From Rubellimicrobium rubrum (lineage in GTDB: Bacteria > Pseudomonadota > Alphaproteobacteria > Rhodobacterales > Rhodobacteraceae): a stretch of DNA of 64,000 nt. The stretch is from assembly GCF_006152115.1 (NCBI RefSeq), contig NZ_VDFU01000004.1, forward strand, positions 186,001 through 250,000, in the 5' to 3' direction. The position numbers were made by a program, and so were the translations under genes. Positions 13,685-22,198 of this stretch are shown here, one piece after another (the first letter of the stretch is position 1; each line of letters begins with the position of its first letter). The notes beneath the pieces are model-generated. The model had not been told where the DNA came from. It did not search any database and saw only the letters and a list, made by a program, of their open reading frames with translations.

Positions 13685-15556
13685 ATGGACCACCTCCTTA
13701 TCCAGGCCGTCATCTATCTGGGCACCACAGTGCTGGCGGTGCCACTGGCGGCCCGGCTGGGTCTCGGCTCCGTGTTGGGCTTTCTGGGTGCGGGTCTGCT
13801 GATCGGCCCTGTGCTTGGGTTCGTCGGATCGGAGGCCGAAGGCCTTCTCGACTTCGGCGAACTCGGCATCGCCATGATGCTCTTCCTGGTGGGCCTGGAA
13901 GTCTCCCCTCGGATGTTGTGGGAACTTCGGCGCCGGCTTCTGGGGCTGGGAGGGCTCCAGCTCGTGATGACGACCGGGGTCTTCGCCGCGGCCGCTGCAG
14001 CGCTGGGGCAGCCCTGGTCCACAGCCCTTGCCGTCGGCATGATCCTCGCCATGTCCTCGACCGCCATCGTCCTTCAAACACTGGCCGAAAAGCGGCTGCT
14101 GGACACGCGGGGCGGGCGATCGGCCTTTTCCGTGCTGCTCATGCAGGACGTCGCCGTCATCCCCATATTGGCTTTCCTACCGCTGCTGGGAACGATCCCC
14201 GCGGAGGTCGCGCAGGAGGACACGCTCAGCCTTCTGGGGGCCCTACCCGCTTGGGCCAGGCCGCTCCTGACCCTGGCTGCGGTGGCAGCGGTCATCCTCA
14301 CCGGTCACTTCCTCACCCGGCCCCTGTTCCGGTGGATCGGCCATGCCCACCTGCGCGAGATCGACACGGCCCTCGCCCTCTTCGTTGTGGTCTCCACGAC
14401 CGTGCTTATGGAGATGGTCGGCCTTTCACCCGCTCTCGGAACCTTTCTGGCAGGCGTGGTCTTGGCCGGATCCGAGTTCCGGCACGAGCTCGAAACCGAC
14501 CTTCAGCCCTTCAAGGGCCTGCTGCTTGGCCTCTTCTTCATCGGGATCGGGGCCGGCCTGGACACGGCCCTCCTGCTCGAAAGCCCCGGAAGCCTGGTGC
14601 TCGTGATGGCCGCCGTGATTGCCGGCAAGGCGGCCGTGCTACTGACCTTGACATGGCTGTCGCGGCTGCGCGGGCGTGACCGCTGGATCTTTGCCTTGGC
14701 CCTTGCTCAAGGAGGGGAGTTCGGCTTCGTTCTCGTCCCCTATGCTCTGAGCCTTGGGGTGCTGGGAACCGATCTGGCGCAGATCCTGGTTTTGGTCATC
14801 GCCCTGTCGATGCTCGCTACCCCTCTGCTGTTTCTGGCCCTTGAGCGCATTCTGCTTGCCCGGGACCAGCGGGACGCTCCCGCATCGGAGGCCGTGGACC
14901 GGCACGCCGCGGTCATCATTGCCGGAACTGGACGGTTCGGCCGCAACGTGAACCGCCTTCTGCGCAGCGCGGGTCAGGAGGCCGTTCTTCTCGACGCCGA
15001 CATGAAGGCTGTGGAAGCCATGCGGCAGCGCGGCCATTCCGTGTTCCTGGGCGACCCCACGCGCCCCGAGGTTCTGGCGGCGGCGGGCGTGGCCGATGCG
15101 CAGGTGCTCGTCGTGGCACTCGACGACCCCGAAGCGGCGACACGGCTCGTCCGGATGGCGCGACGGCGACAGCCGCATCTCCATATCATTGCGCGCGCCC
15201 AGAACAGCCATCACGCTCATGCCTTGGTGCGAGCCGGTGCCGATGAGGTGCTCCGGGAGGTCTTCGACTCGGCGCTCCGCGCCGGTCGGTATGTGCTGGA
15301 GGCACTCGGCCTTGGGGCGCAGCAAGCTGCAGAGGTCGAGCATGCCTTTGCCCGCCACGACCGCACGGCCATCCAGGAGCTGGCCGATCTCTGGCAGCCA
15401 GACCTGCCGCCTGAAGAGAACCACGCCTACGCCACGCGGGCTCGGGAGCTCGATGAAGAGTTGGAGGCAGCTGTCACCGAGCGGCTGTCACCTGAGGGCC
15501 AGACCTCGTCCGAGATGGCAAAGCCAGAGCCCCACTCGGCAAGCCAAGCCCCCTGA
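13685..15556 (+). CDS. Kef-type monovalent cation:proton antiporter (CPA2) with RCK domain
   Basis: A 623-residue inner-membrane protein. Residues 1-380 form about twelve hydrophobic segments of the Na/H exchanger fold (GSVLGFLGAGLLIGP, GLEVSPRMLWELRR, AMSSTAIVLQTLAEK, LGTFLAGVVLAGSEFRHELE, ALAQGGEFGFVL are typical of KefB/KefC). A cytosolic TrkA-N/RCK domain starts near residue 408 with the nucleotide-binding GTGRFG motif. Such proteins extrude K+ (or exchange Na+) for H+, with KefB/C gated by glutathione adducts. The start at 13685 is chosen because the first membrane segment begins at once; earlier in-frame sequence has no coding character. No KefF/KefG ancillary gene is adjacent. Confidence 0.88.
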   Translation: MDHLLIQAVIYLGTTVLAVPLAARLGLGSVLGFLGAGLLIGPVLGFVGSEAEGLLDFGELGIAMMLFLVGLEVSPRMLWELRRRLLGLGGLQLVMTTGVFAAAAAALGQPWSTALAVGMILAMSSTAIVLQTLAEKRLLDTRGGRSAFSVLLMQDVAVIPILAFLPLLGTIPAEVAQEDTLSLLGALPAWARPLLTLAAVAAVILTGHFLTRPLFRWIGHAHLREIDTALALFVVVSTTVLMEMVGLSPALGTFLAGVVLAGSEFRHELETDLQPFKGLLLGLFFIGIGAGLDTALLLESPGSLVLVMAAVIAGKAAVLLTLTWLSRLRGRDRWIFALALAQGGEFGFVLVPYALSLGVLGTDLAQILVLVIALSMLATPLLFLALERILLARDQRDAPASEAVDRHAAVIIAGTGRFGRNVNRLLRSAGQEAVLLDADMKAVEAMRQRGHSVFLGDPTRPEVLAAAGVADAQVLVVALDDPEAATRLVRMARRRQPHLHIIARAQNSHHAHALVRAGADEVLREVFDSALRAGRYVLEALGLGAQQAAEVEHAFARHDRTAIQELADLWQPDLPPEENHAYATRARELDEELEAAVTERLSPEGQTSSEMAKPEPHSASQAP

Positions 15557-15746
15557 GAAGGCCCGTGATCCTCATTCCTGCGGTGATCGGGGTGGGTCTG
15601 CTGGCCTCTGGTCATGCCGACCAGCTGGAACGCCGCTCCCTTGTCTGCGGGCACTAGCGCCCCCGTCTCTCGGATGCGAGCGCCTGCTGGCCGCAGTTGG
15701 ACTCCGTCTGTGGGGCACCGTCCCGCGAGGTTCCGCGTCATGGATG

Positions 15747-15773
15747 CTGCCCGGCGCCTTTTTGGCCGGGCAG
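15747..15773. terminator. Stem-loop between convergent genes
   Basis: CTGCCCGGC (15747-15755) pairs with GCCGGGCAG (15765-15773) around a 9-base loop. It lies between the ends of the antiporter (plus) and SDR (minus) genes, so it could serve both. No T run follows on either strand; the T-rich part is in the loop. Confidence 0.35.
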
Positions 15774-15807
15774 GGTTCCGCCAGGGATCCTCCTTGCCAC
15801 GCAGCCC

Positions 15808-16572
15808 CTACCCCTCGCGCGCCCTGCGGGCCATCTCGTTGAGGGTTGTCACGGCCTCATCGAAGCGGTGCTCGGCCTCGGCGTTGCGCTGGAAGGCCAC
15901 GCGCTCCACGAGGATCTCGCGCGGGGTGGGAACCTGGGCGAAGAGGGCCATGACCTCGTCCATGAAGGCGGCGAGCGGCAGGTAGGCCGCCCGGTTTGAC
16001 TGGCCCGGCGTAAGCTCGGTCTGCACGGCGGGCGGCACCAACTCAATCACCTCGATCCTGCCCTTCAACGCCTCGCGCAATGCGACCGTGTAGCTATGGA
16101 TCGCCGCCTTGGAGGCCGAATAGGTCGGCGCCGCGACCAAGGGCACGAACGCAAGACCTGAGGAGACGGTGACGATCGCCGCGTCGGGCTGCTGGGAGAG
16201 ATGCTCCACAAGGGCATCGGTCATGCGGATGGGCCCGAGCAGGTTGGCGGCGACCGTCTCCTCGGCGTCGGACAGGTCCCGCGCCCGGTCGAGCGTCTCG
16301 TAGCGCATGATGCCGGCGTTATTGACGAGGACGTTGAGCGCGGGGTGCTCGGACGTGACCCGCGCCGCGAAGGCCACGATGGCTGCGGGATCGGTGACGT
16401 CGAGCGTGGTGGCGTGGATGTTCGGCCGGCCGTCCGCTGTCTTGTCGAGCGCCTCGCGGCGGCGGCCGGTAATGATCACGGTGTTGCCCTGATCATGGAA
16501 GCGGCGGGCAAGCTCCCGTCCGATACCCGACCCGCCGCCGGTGATGAGAATGGTGTTGCCAGTCATGCGCAT
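15808..16572 (-). CDS. Short-chain dehydrogenase/reductase (DltE-like)
   Basis: A 254-residue classical SDR. NAD(P) binding TGGGSGIG at 11-18 and NNAG near 85; catalytic Ser near 137 (VTVSSG), Y151 and K155 (YSASK). The start at 16572 has AAAGGA six bases upstream; an upstream in-frame ATG at 16638 would overlap the regulator's control region. It is divergent from an HxlR-family regulator with 102 bases between, the usual arrangement for a redox- or aldehyde-responsive regulator controlling the adjacent oxidoreductase. Substrate unknown. Confidence 0.88.
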   Translation of the reverse strand: MRMTGNTILITGGGSGIGRELARRFHDQGNTVIITGRRREALDKTADGRPNIHATTLDVTDPAAIVAFAARVTSEHPALNVLVNNAGIMRYETLDRARDLSDAEETVAANLLGPIRMTDALVEHLSQQPDAAIVTVSSGLAFVPLVAAPTYSASKAAIHSYTVALREALKGRIEVIELVPPAVQTELTPGQSNRAAYLPLAAFMDEVMALFAQVPTPREILVERVAFQRNAEAEHRFDEAVTTLNEMARRAREG

Positions 16573-16674
16573 GGCCGTTCCTTTCTGGTTGATCGGCCCA
16601 GGAAATGCAGTACCCGCTTTCCATGATGAAGTAGGCACCCAAAATATTCATACCCACCAAAAGGAGAGTGCCAG
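16573..16674. promoter_or_regulatory. Divergent control region of SDR and HxlR genes
   Basis: The 102-base spacer holds an A+T-rich core (AAAATATTCATA near 16641-16652) flanked by CACC on the left and CCACC on the right, unusual in this GC-rich DNA. It is the expected place for HxlR-dimer binding and both promoters. The ribosome-binding site AAAGGAG for the HxlR gene is at its right end. Confidence 0.5.
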
Positions 16675-17121
16675 ATGCGCAGGGCTCTGGAGGATCCCCG
16701 GATCGAGGCGCGGCGGCGCGACCCGATCCCCGACGAGGTGGACCCCGCGATCGAGGCGCTGGTCCACGACATCATCGGCAAGGTGGCCGACCGCTGGACC
16801 ATGCTCCTGCTCGAGGCACTGGAAGAGCACGGCACGATGCGCTTCACCCAGCTCGGCCGCGCGGTGGGGCGCATCAGCCAGAAGATGCTGACCCAGACCC
16901 TGCGTCAGATGGAGGAGGACGGCCTCGTGCGCCGCACGGTCCACCCGGTGATCCCGCCTCATGTGGACTACGCCCTCACGCCCCTGGGCCAGAGCCTGAG
17001 CGCCGCCTTCTGCGGCGTGTGGATCTGGGTGGAGGCGCACCACGCCGAGATCCTCCGCGCCCGCGAGGCGTTCGCGGCGCGGGCCAGCGCTGCCGGCGCC
17101 AAGAGCGTGCTGGGGGCCTGA
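16675..17121 (+). CDS. HxlR-family transcriptional regulator
   Basis: A 148-residue winged-helix regulator. Family motifs are clear: GKVADRWTMLLLEAL, RFTQLGRAVGRISQKMLTQTL (recognition helix), MEEDGLVRRTV, VDYALTPLGQSL. Unlike many HxlR proteins (YodB, QorR) it lacks the N-terminal Cys that senses thiol-reactive compounds; the only Cys is near residue 113. AAAGGAG lies eight bases before the ATG. It is divergent from the SDR gene, which it probably controls together with itself. Confidence 0.9.
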   Translation: MRRALEDPRIEARRRDPIPDEVDPAIEALVHDIIGKVADRWTMLLLEALEEHGTMRFTQLGRAVGRISQKMLTQTLRQMEEDGLVRRTVHPVIPPHVDYALTPLGQSLSAAFCGVWIWVEAHHAEILRAREAFAARASAAGAKSVLGA

Positions 17122-17295
17122 GAGGCGGACCGCTCCGTCACAGGGTCCGCTGAGCCGCCCAAACGCTCGCGCAGAGTCTGTGCGTACGCCCGCTGCTCGA
17201 CCAACAAACAGGGTCTGGCCGCTCCGCACATCACGCGCAGGCGCGAGGGTGGCCTGGAAGGGGGCCGGCTAACGGCACCGGGTGATCTGGTTCGC

Positions 17296-19440
17296 TTATC
17301 CGGCGGCGACATCGGCGATGTCCTGGCTGAGCCACCGTTCAGCGAACGCGTCCATCGGCATGGGTTTGTCCAGATAATAGCCTTGGGCCAGGTCGCAGCC
17401 CAGGCGTCGCACAAGGGCCAGATCCTCCGCGGATTCCACGCCTTCGCAAACGACCTTCAGATAGAGCCCGTGCGCGAGTTCGATCAGGCTTCTCATCATC
17501 GCGGTGGCCTGCGGCGAGGAGGCGATCTGGGCCGCGAAGGACCGGTCGATCTTGAGCACGTGGAAGTTCATCTGCCGCAGGTAGCCGATCGAGGAGTACC
17601 CGGTGCCAAAGTCGTCGAGCGCCGTCGAGAAGCCGGCGTCCCGCAACTCCCGCAGGCGATCGGCGGCCAGATGGGAGTCATCGACCACCACGGTTTCGGT
17701 CAGTTCGATCTCGATGCGCGAGGGATCGATACGGCGTTTCTGCAACTCGCCCACGAAGCTCGACACGAAGTCCGGCGCCCTGAGCTGAAGCGGCGAGACG
17801 TTGATGGCCACCCGCAGGTCGGGATGGGCCTCAAGATCGTCGCAGATAAGGCCGAAGAGATGCCGCCCCAGCTCGACGATGAGGCCGGCCTGCTCGGCTA
17901 CGGCGATGAAGCGATCGGGGGGCAGGACCCCCAGGGTCGGCGAGGTCCAGCGCGCCAGGGCCTCGGCGCGCGCGAGCCGACCGTCTCGACCAACAATGGG
18001 CTGGTAGACGATGCTGATCTCACCGCCGCGCAGCAGCGCCTGGCGTAGGCCCTGCTCGATCGTCCGGGCGTCCTGAGTGGCCTGGGCGATGACCGCACTG
18101 AACGCCACGAGGCCGCGTTCGGGGTTACGTTTGGCTTCGTACATGGCAAGATCGGCTTGCCGCACCAGATCCTCGCCCGGCATGTCGTCCTCGAACTGCA
18201 CGGCATAGCCCTGGGCCATACGCAGGCGCATGCTGTGGCCCAGAACGCTCACGGGGATGGATAGAACCTCTTCGATCCGCTGTGCCAACGCTTCCGTTCG
18301 GGGCTGCGCGTCGGTGCCGGTCAACACGAAGACGAACTCGTCCCCGGCGATACGGGCGAGAACGGTGCCCGGAGCTGTCAGACGGGAAAGGCGCTCGGCC
18401 ACGATGACGATCACCGCGTCGCCGGCGGCATGGCCGATGCTGTCGTTGATCCGCTTGAACCCGTTCACATCCAGAAACAGGATGGCCCGTTCTCCCGCCT
18501 TGCAGGACCGCGCCAGCACTTCGTTGAAGGCCGCGCGGTTGGGCAGACCCGTCATGGCGTCGGTGCGGGCCGCACGCGAGGCCTGAAGCTCGGCAGCGAC
18601 CAGTTCCTGGGCGTTGCGCCGGACCATCGTCATCCCAAGTCCGGACAGGCCCGTTACGATCAGGATGGCCAGGAGCCCCGGCCCGATCATCTGTCGCAGG
18701 AGCTTCTCATCGAGCCCGGGCTCGTCCCAGGCCACATAGCCGACAGGTGACCCATCCGGGCCGGGCAGCGGCGTCGAAAGAGCGGCCTGGGGCGGCGCAT
18801 CGACGAGGCGGGGGTTCTGCACATCGAAGGCCTCCGTGAGGTGCGCGAGGACATCGCCATCGATCCTCAGGCCCAGCAGGAGGTTGGCTTGGCCCCCGGG
18901 TGGAGGCGGGGCGATGCCGACCGGATCATCCACGAGCGCCTCGATGCGCGACACCGAGACGGCGTATAGGTCCTGTCCCAGGCGCAGGACGTAGCTGTGC
19001 CCCCCATAGCTGTTGACCGGCACGCCGGCCAAGGCGCGCTCGGCCGCCTCCAGGTCCCCGCGAGGCAGGAGGCCCGCTTGTGCGCCTTCACCCCCTCCGG
19101 CGATCCAGCCCAGGTCCGTCGCAAGCGGCCCGCCCCAGATCACGGCCAACTGGAACGCTTCCCCGGTCACGGCCGATTGACCGACGTTATCCGACAGCCA
19201 CTGGGCATCCTGCCGGGTCACGGCGTTTGCAGCCTCGTCCCACTTGGCGTAATCGAGATCCATGGCCGCGATGGATTCGAGCTGGTCCCTGATCCCATGA
19301 TCCACCTGCCGCAGGGCCGACTGGCCCGCTTCCCGGTCGATGGTCCGAGTGGTCCAAACCGAGAAGAGGCCCAGGACCACGACGAACACCAGGATCATCC
19401 CGGTCATGACAGCGGCGATGCGGCTGGGAAGACGGTGCAA
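17296..19440 (-). CDS. Membrane GGDEF-EAL protein with CHASE4-type sensor
   Basis: A 714-residue cyclic-di-GMP protein. A membrane helix at about 8-28 and another at 252-272 enclose a periplasmic sensor whose DYAKWDEAANAV segment is typical of CHASE4. The GGDEF domain (about 285-455) has the variant signature AGDEF at 365-369, which is still active in several known cyclases. The EAL domain (about 465-705) keeps EALARW (E493), the ELTET and DDFGTGYSS motifs, KIDRSF, CEGVES and QGYYLDKPM, so phosphodiesterase activity is expected. It is a single gene with no partner nearby. Confidence 0.9.
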   Translation of the reverse strand: MHRLPSRIAAVMTGMILVFVVVLGLFSVWTTRTIDREAGQSALRQVDHGIRDQLESIAAMDLDYAKWDEAANAVTRQDAQWLSDNVGQSAVTGEAFQLAVIWGGPLATDLGWIAGGGEGAQAGLLPRGDLEAAERALAGVPVNSYGGHSYVLRLGQDLYAVSVSRIEALVDDPVGIAPPPPGGQANLLLGLRIDGDVLAHLTEAFDVQNPRLVDAPPQAALSTPLPGPDGSPVGYVAWDEPGLDEKLLRQMIGPGLLAILIVTGLSGLGMTMVRRNAQELVAAELQASRAARTDAMTGLPNRAAFNEVLARSCKAGERAILFLDVNGFKRINDSIGHAAGDAVIVIVAERLSRLTAPGTVLARIAGDEFVFVLTGTDAQPRTEALAQRIEEVLSIPVSVLGHSMRLRMAQGYAVQFEDDMPGEDLVRQADLAMYEAKRNPERGLVAFSAVIAQATQDARTIEQGLRQALLRGGEISIVYQPIVGRDGRLARAEALARWTSPTLGVLPPDRFIAVAEQAGLIVELGRHLFGLICDDLEAHPDLRVAINVSPLQLRAPDFVSSFVGELQKRRIDPSRIEIELTETVVVDDSHLAADRLRELRDAGFSTALDDFGTGYSSIGYLRQMNFHVLKIDRSFAAQIASSPQATAMMRSLIELAHGLYLKVVCEGVESAEDLALVRRLGCDLAQGYYLDKPMPMDAFAERWLSQDIADVAAG

Positions 19441-19816
19441 GACGGACTCCGCAAAGGGACGAGCCAGGGGGCGGGAGCGCCCACCTCATGGCTAGCGGGA
19501 CGGCAGTTTACGGGAGGTGACCGTCCAATAGCTTGGTCCCTGCGGAAATGCAGCGAATTCGACATGGACTGGAACGAGCTATGCAAGTCACGATCGCATT
19601 TCGCCGACGAGCCCTGCCCAGACTGGTGAGGGCGGTGGCGACTGTGGGGTGTCCTGTTTCGACGTCTTGCATGCGCAAGGTCAGCGGTCGTGAAGCATCT
19701 GCAGGTCGAACCGCCGCTCCGCCGCGAGGCCCGGAGCCGTGCACCACCCGGGATTCGGCCTCGCGGTTAGGGGGGGCCTGACATGTTGAAACTGCAAGCG
19801 GGCATGTGGGGGAGCC
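19441..19816. other. Intergenic region, nothing recognised
   Basis: About 376 bases between divergent genes. A short stem GGGCG/CGCCC lies just before the GGDEF-EAL start. Otherwise no gene, repeat or clear promoter was found; presumably both promoters are here. Confidence 0.4.
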
Positions 19817-20227
19817 ATGACTTTACAAGATGAGATGGCGGCCTTCTTCGACAGCTACGTCGATGCGTTCGCGCGCTGGGATGCCGATGCGGTCTGCGAT
19901 CTTTGGGAGCCGGTCGGGCTCTTTCCCTCGCCTGGCGGAAACTTCGCCATGGACAGGCAGTCGTTTCGCGGTCATTGCGCGACCCTCATGGACTTCTACC
20001 GCCAACAAGGTGTTGTTCGCCCTCAGGGCGAGTTGCTCTCGACGGCCGAGCTCTTTCCGCAGGTGGCTGAGGCCCGCATGGCCTACCGCATGGAGGGCGA
20101 GAATGCCGAAACCGTCGCAGAGTGGGAACACGTCTACCTTCTGCGCCGCACCGACCGTTGGCGCGTGACCTTGACCATTGCTGACGGCGAGATGGCAGCA
20201 TGGGCCGTACGCGGCGCTCGGTCCTAA
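19817..20227 (+). CDS. NTF2-like (SnoaL/DUF4440-type) small protein
   Basis: A 136-residue protein with the alpha+beta barrel pattern of NTF2-like proteins: an N-terminal helix FFDSYVDAFARWDADAVCDLW, a central LMDFYRQQG helix and C-terminal strands EWEHVYLLRRTDRWRVTLTIADG. Such proteins are ketosteroid-isomerase-like enzymes or ligand binders; no catalytic Asp pair could be assigned. It stands alone upstream of a decayed gene. Confidence 0.7.
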   Translation: MTLQDEMAAFFDSYVDAFARWDADAVCDLWEPVGLFPSPGGNFAMDRQSFRGHCATLMDFYRQQGVVRPQGELLSTAELFPQVAEARMAYRMEGENAETVAEWEHVYLLRRTDRWRVTLTIADGEMAAWAVRGARS

Positions 20228-20500
20228 GCCCTTTGCACTGCGGTGCATTGCCTTGGCACCGGCGGGGCAAGCCGCCGCAGGTGCGGGCCGAGGATAGGAT
20301 CGAGGCCGCTGGACGCGCCTACGCTCCCGCCTGTCCTCTGCATAGCTCTGCCTTCACGGGGGATCGCTCGCCGGCGAGTGCCCTGCCCGGCCAGGAAGCG
20401 GGATCGACGCAGAGGCGACCAGCCTGCGGACCTCGTCTTTCGGGGTTGGGTGATGTTCCGTTGCATGATGACCGCAGACCATGCCGTGGAGATCGGACCC
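20228..20500. other. Intergenic region, nothing recognised
   Basis: About 270 bases holding small GC-rich inverted repeats (for example GGCGG..CCGCC near 20261-20277) but no convincing gene. It may be decayed DNA, as the next gene is a pseudogene. Confidence 0.35.
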
Positions 20501-20895
20501 ATGGCACTCAAGCGGAAGGACAACGTCGGCATCGTTGTCGAGGACCTCGGCGGGGGGCCGAGTCCTTTCGCGAGCTCGGCCTTGAGCTCAAAGGGTGGCC
20601 CATGATCGAGGGCGAGTAGGCCGGACGTGTCACGGAATTAGGCAACCAGCGCGTCGAGATCGCCAAGATGCTTACGTCGGACGGCCATGGCTGGATCGAG
20701 TTCTCCCGCTTCCTTGCGCCGTCTGTTGTCGCGGACCACCGCACCGCGCCGGTGAACGCTCTGGGCTACCTCCGTGTCTTGATCGCCGTGGACCACCTCG
20801 ATGAGACGCTGGAACGGCTCCACCCTTGCGGCTCGCAACTCAGGGGCGAGGTAGTCCAGTGTCATAACACGTACCGGATGTGCTACATCCGCTGA
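20501..20895 (+). pseudogene. Decayed VOC-family (glyoxalase fold) gene
   Basis: Two reading frames joined across a frameshift near 20560 rebuild a glyoxalase-like protein: MALKRKDNVGIVVEDL in the first frame, then FRELGLELKGWPMIEGE in the second, an in-frame TAG at 20617-20619 where relatives usually have Trp, then AGRVTELGNQRVEIAKM, FLAPSVVADHRTAPVNALGYLRV and LDETLERLHPCGSQLRGEVVQ, ending at an early stop after CYIR. Intact relatives continue past this point with the final metal-ligand strand. One frameshift, one internal stop and a short 3' end make function unlikely. Confidence 0.8.
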
Positions 20896-21210
20896 TCGGA
20901 AGGGCTTTTAGTCGGACTCGCCCAAGAACCCTAGAACAACAAGGAAACTGGCCAGGGATTACCTGTTTCATGCTCCAGTCCTGAACCTCATGGGCTCGCG
21001 ACAAGCTGAGCCACCGCAGTTGTTCTTTCTGCGCCCATGACCTTGGCCCCGCCTCCTTCAGGGTCCTTCGCCGTTGAGGGTGGTGCAGAGCGTGCTTGTC
21101 CAGAGGCCCCAGGCTTCACCCCAGTGGGGAGAACCTAGCAACGAGCCATGAATAGATCACACGATCGCGGCCAGACGAATGTCGGAACCGACAATGTCCT
21201 CTGCCAGGAC
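20896..21210. other. Intergenic region, nothing recognised
   Basis: About 315 bases between the decayed VOC gene and the end of the minus-strand Gfo/Idh gene. No gene, terminator with T run, or repeat was recognised. Confidence 0.35.
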
Positions 21211-22185
21211 TCAGCCTGAGCGGCCGATGCCGAGATGCCGGTAGATGGCGTCGAGCGCGGCCATGTTGCCGACCGCATCCCGACCGCCGGTCAGGGGCGG
21301 CACGCCGGTGCGGACTGCTGCCACGAAGGCGTCGAGTTGGAAGTCATACGTCGTGCCTCCCGCCAAGGTGAACTCGGCGTCCGGCTGGCCTGCAAGGCTT
21401 TCCCTGATCGAATGACCCTTGTGGGGAAGGCAGGGATTGTCGACCTCGATCCACCCTTCGGTCCCTTCGATGCGGAGAAGTCCCCGGTATGGCGGGTCCA
21501 TGAGATCCGTCAGCATCCGCGCTCGGACGCCTCCGAAGTCGAGCACCGCCTCGACGCGGCGATCGAGGCCGAGTTCGGTCAGTTCCGCCTTTGCTTCCAC
21601 GATCTCCGGCTCGCTGCCAAAGACTGATCGCAGCCAGTGAAGCGGATAGCAGCCGAGATCCATCATGGCGCCCCCGCCGCGCGCCGGATCGAAGCGGATG
21701 TTCGCGGGGTCCCAGGCCACGCTCACGCAGAAGACCGCCTCGGCTCCCGTGATCCGTCCCAGCGCGCCATCCTCGATCCGTTGTGCGACATGTCTCTGGA
21801 CCGGGTGATAGCTGTCGTGGAACGCTTCCATCAGCATGAGGCCGCACCGGTCGGCGACGGCGACCATGCCACGCGCCTCTTCGGCGTTCATGGCGAGCGG
21901 CTTCTCGCAGAGCACGTGCTTGCCCGCCTCAAGGGCCCGGATTCCCCATTCCGCGTGGTCGCTGGGCGGCAGGGCGATATAGACGGCGTCGATCCCGGGG
22001 TCGGCGATCAGGGCCTCGTAGCTCTCGTGGGAAACGGGCACATCGTGCTGGGCGGCGTAGGCCGCCGCGGCTCCGGGCCGCCGGGCGGCGACCGCGGCCA
22101 GCACGGCGTCCCCGCTCCGCCGGGCCGGCTGGACGATCGCGCGGGCAGCGATGTTCGCCGCCCCCATAAGGCCAATCCTCAGCAT
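21211..22185 (-). CDS. Gfo/Idh/MocA-family oxidoreductase
   Basis: A 324-residue NAD(P)-dependent sugar dehydrogenase. N-terminal Rossmann domain MLRIGLMGAANIAARA; the family's EKPLAMN motif (catalytic Lys) near residue 95; C-terminal domain with GGGAMMDLGCYPLHW carrying the conserved Asp and His. The start is the ATG before LRIG, with AAAGGG six bases upstream. It lies 13 bases after the enolase-superfamily gene and is the last gene of the IclR operon. Members oxidise or reduce sugar carbonyls at various carbons; the exact sugar is unknown. Confidence 0.86.
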   Translation of the reverse strand: MLRIGLMGAANIAARAIVQPARRSGDAVLAAVAARRPGAAAAYAAQHDVPVSHESYEALIADPGIDAVYIALPPSDHAEWGIRALEAGKHVLCEKPLAMNAEEARGMVAVADRCGLMLMEAFHDSYHPVQRHVAQRIEDGALGRITGAEAVFCVSVAWDPANIRFDPARGGGAMMDLGCYPLHWLRSVFGSEPEIVEAKAELTELGLDRRVEAVLDFGGVRARMLTDLMDPPYRGLLRIEGTEGWIEVDNPCLPHKGHSIRESLAGQPDAEFTLAGGTTYDFQLDAFVAAVRTGVPPLTGGRDAVGNMAALDAIYRHLGIGRSG

Positions 22186-22198
22186 CGCTTTGCCCTTT

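Noticed and set aside
15747-15773. Strong intrinsic terminator between convergent genes
   Set aside because: The stem is good, but no T run follows on either strand, so it is only listed as a low-confidence stem-loop.
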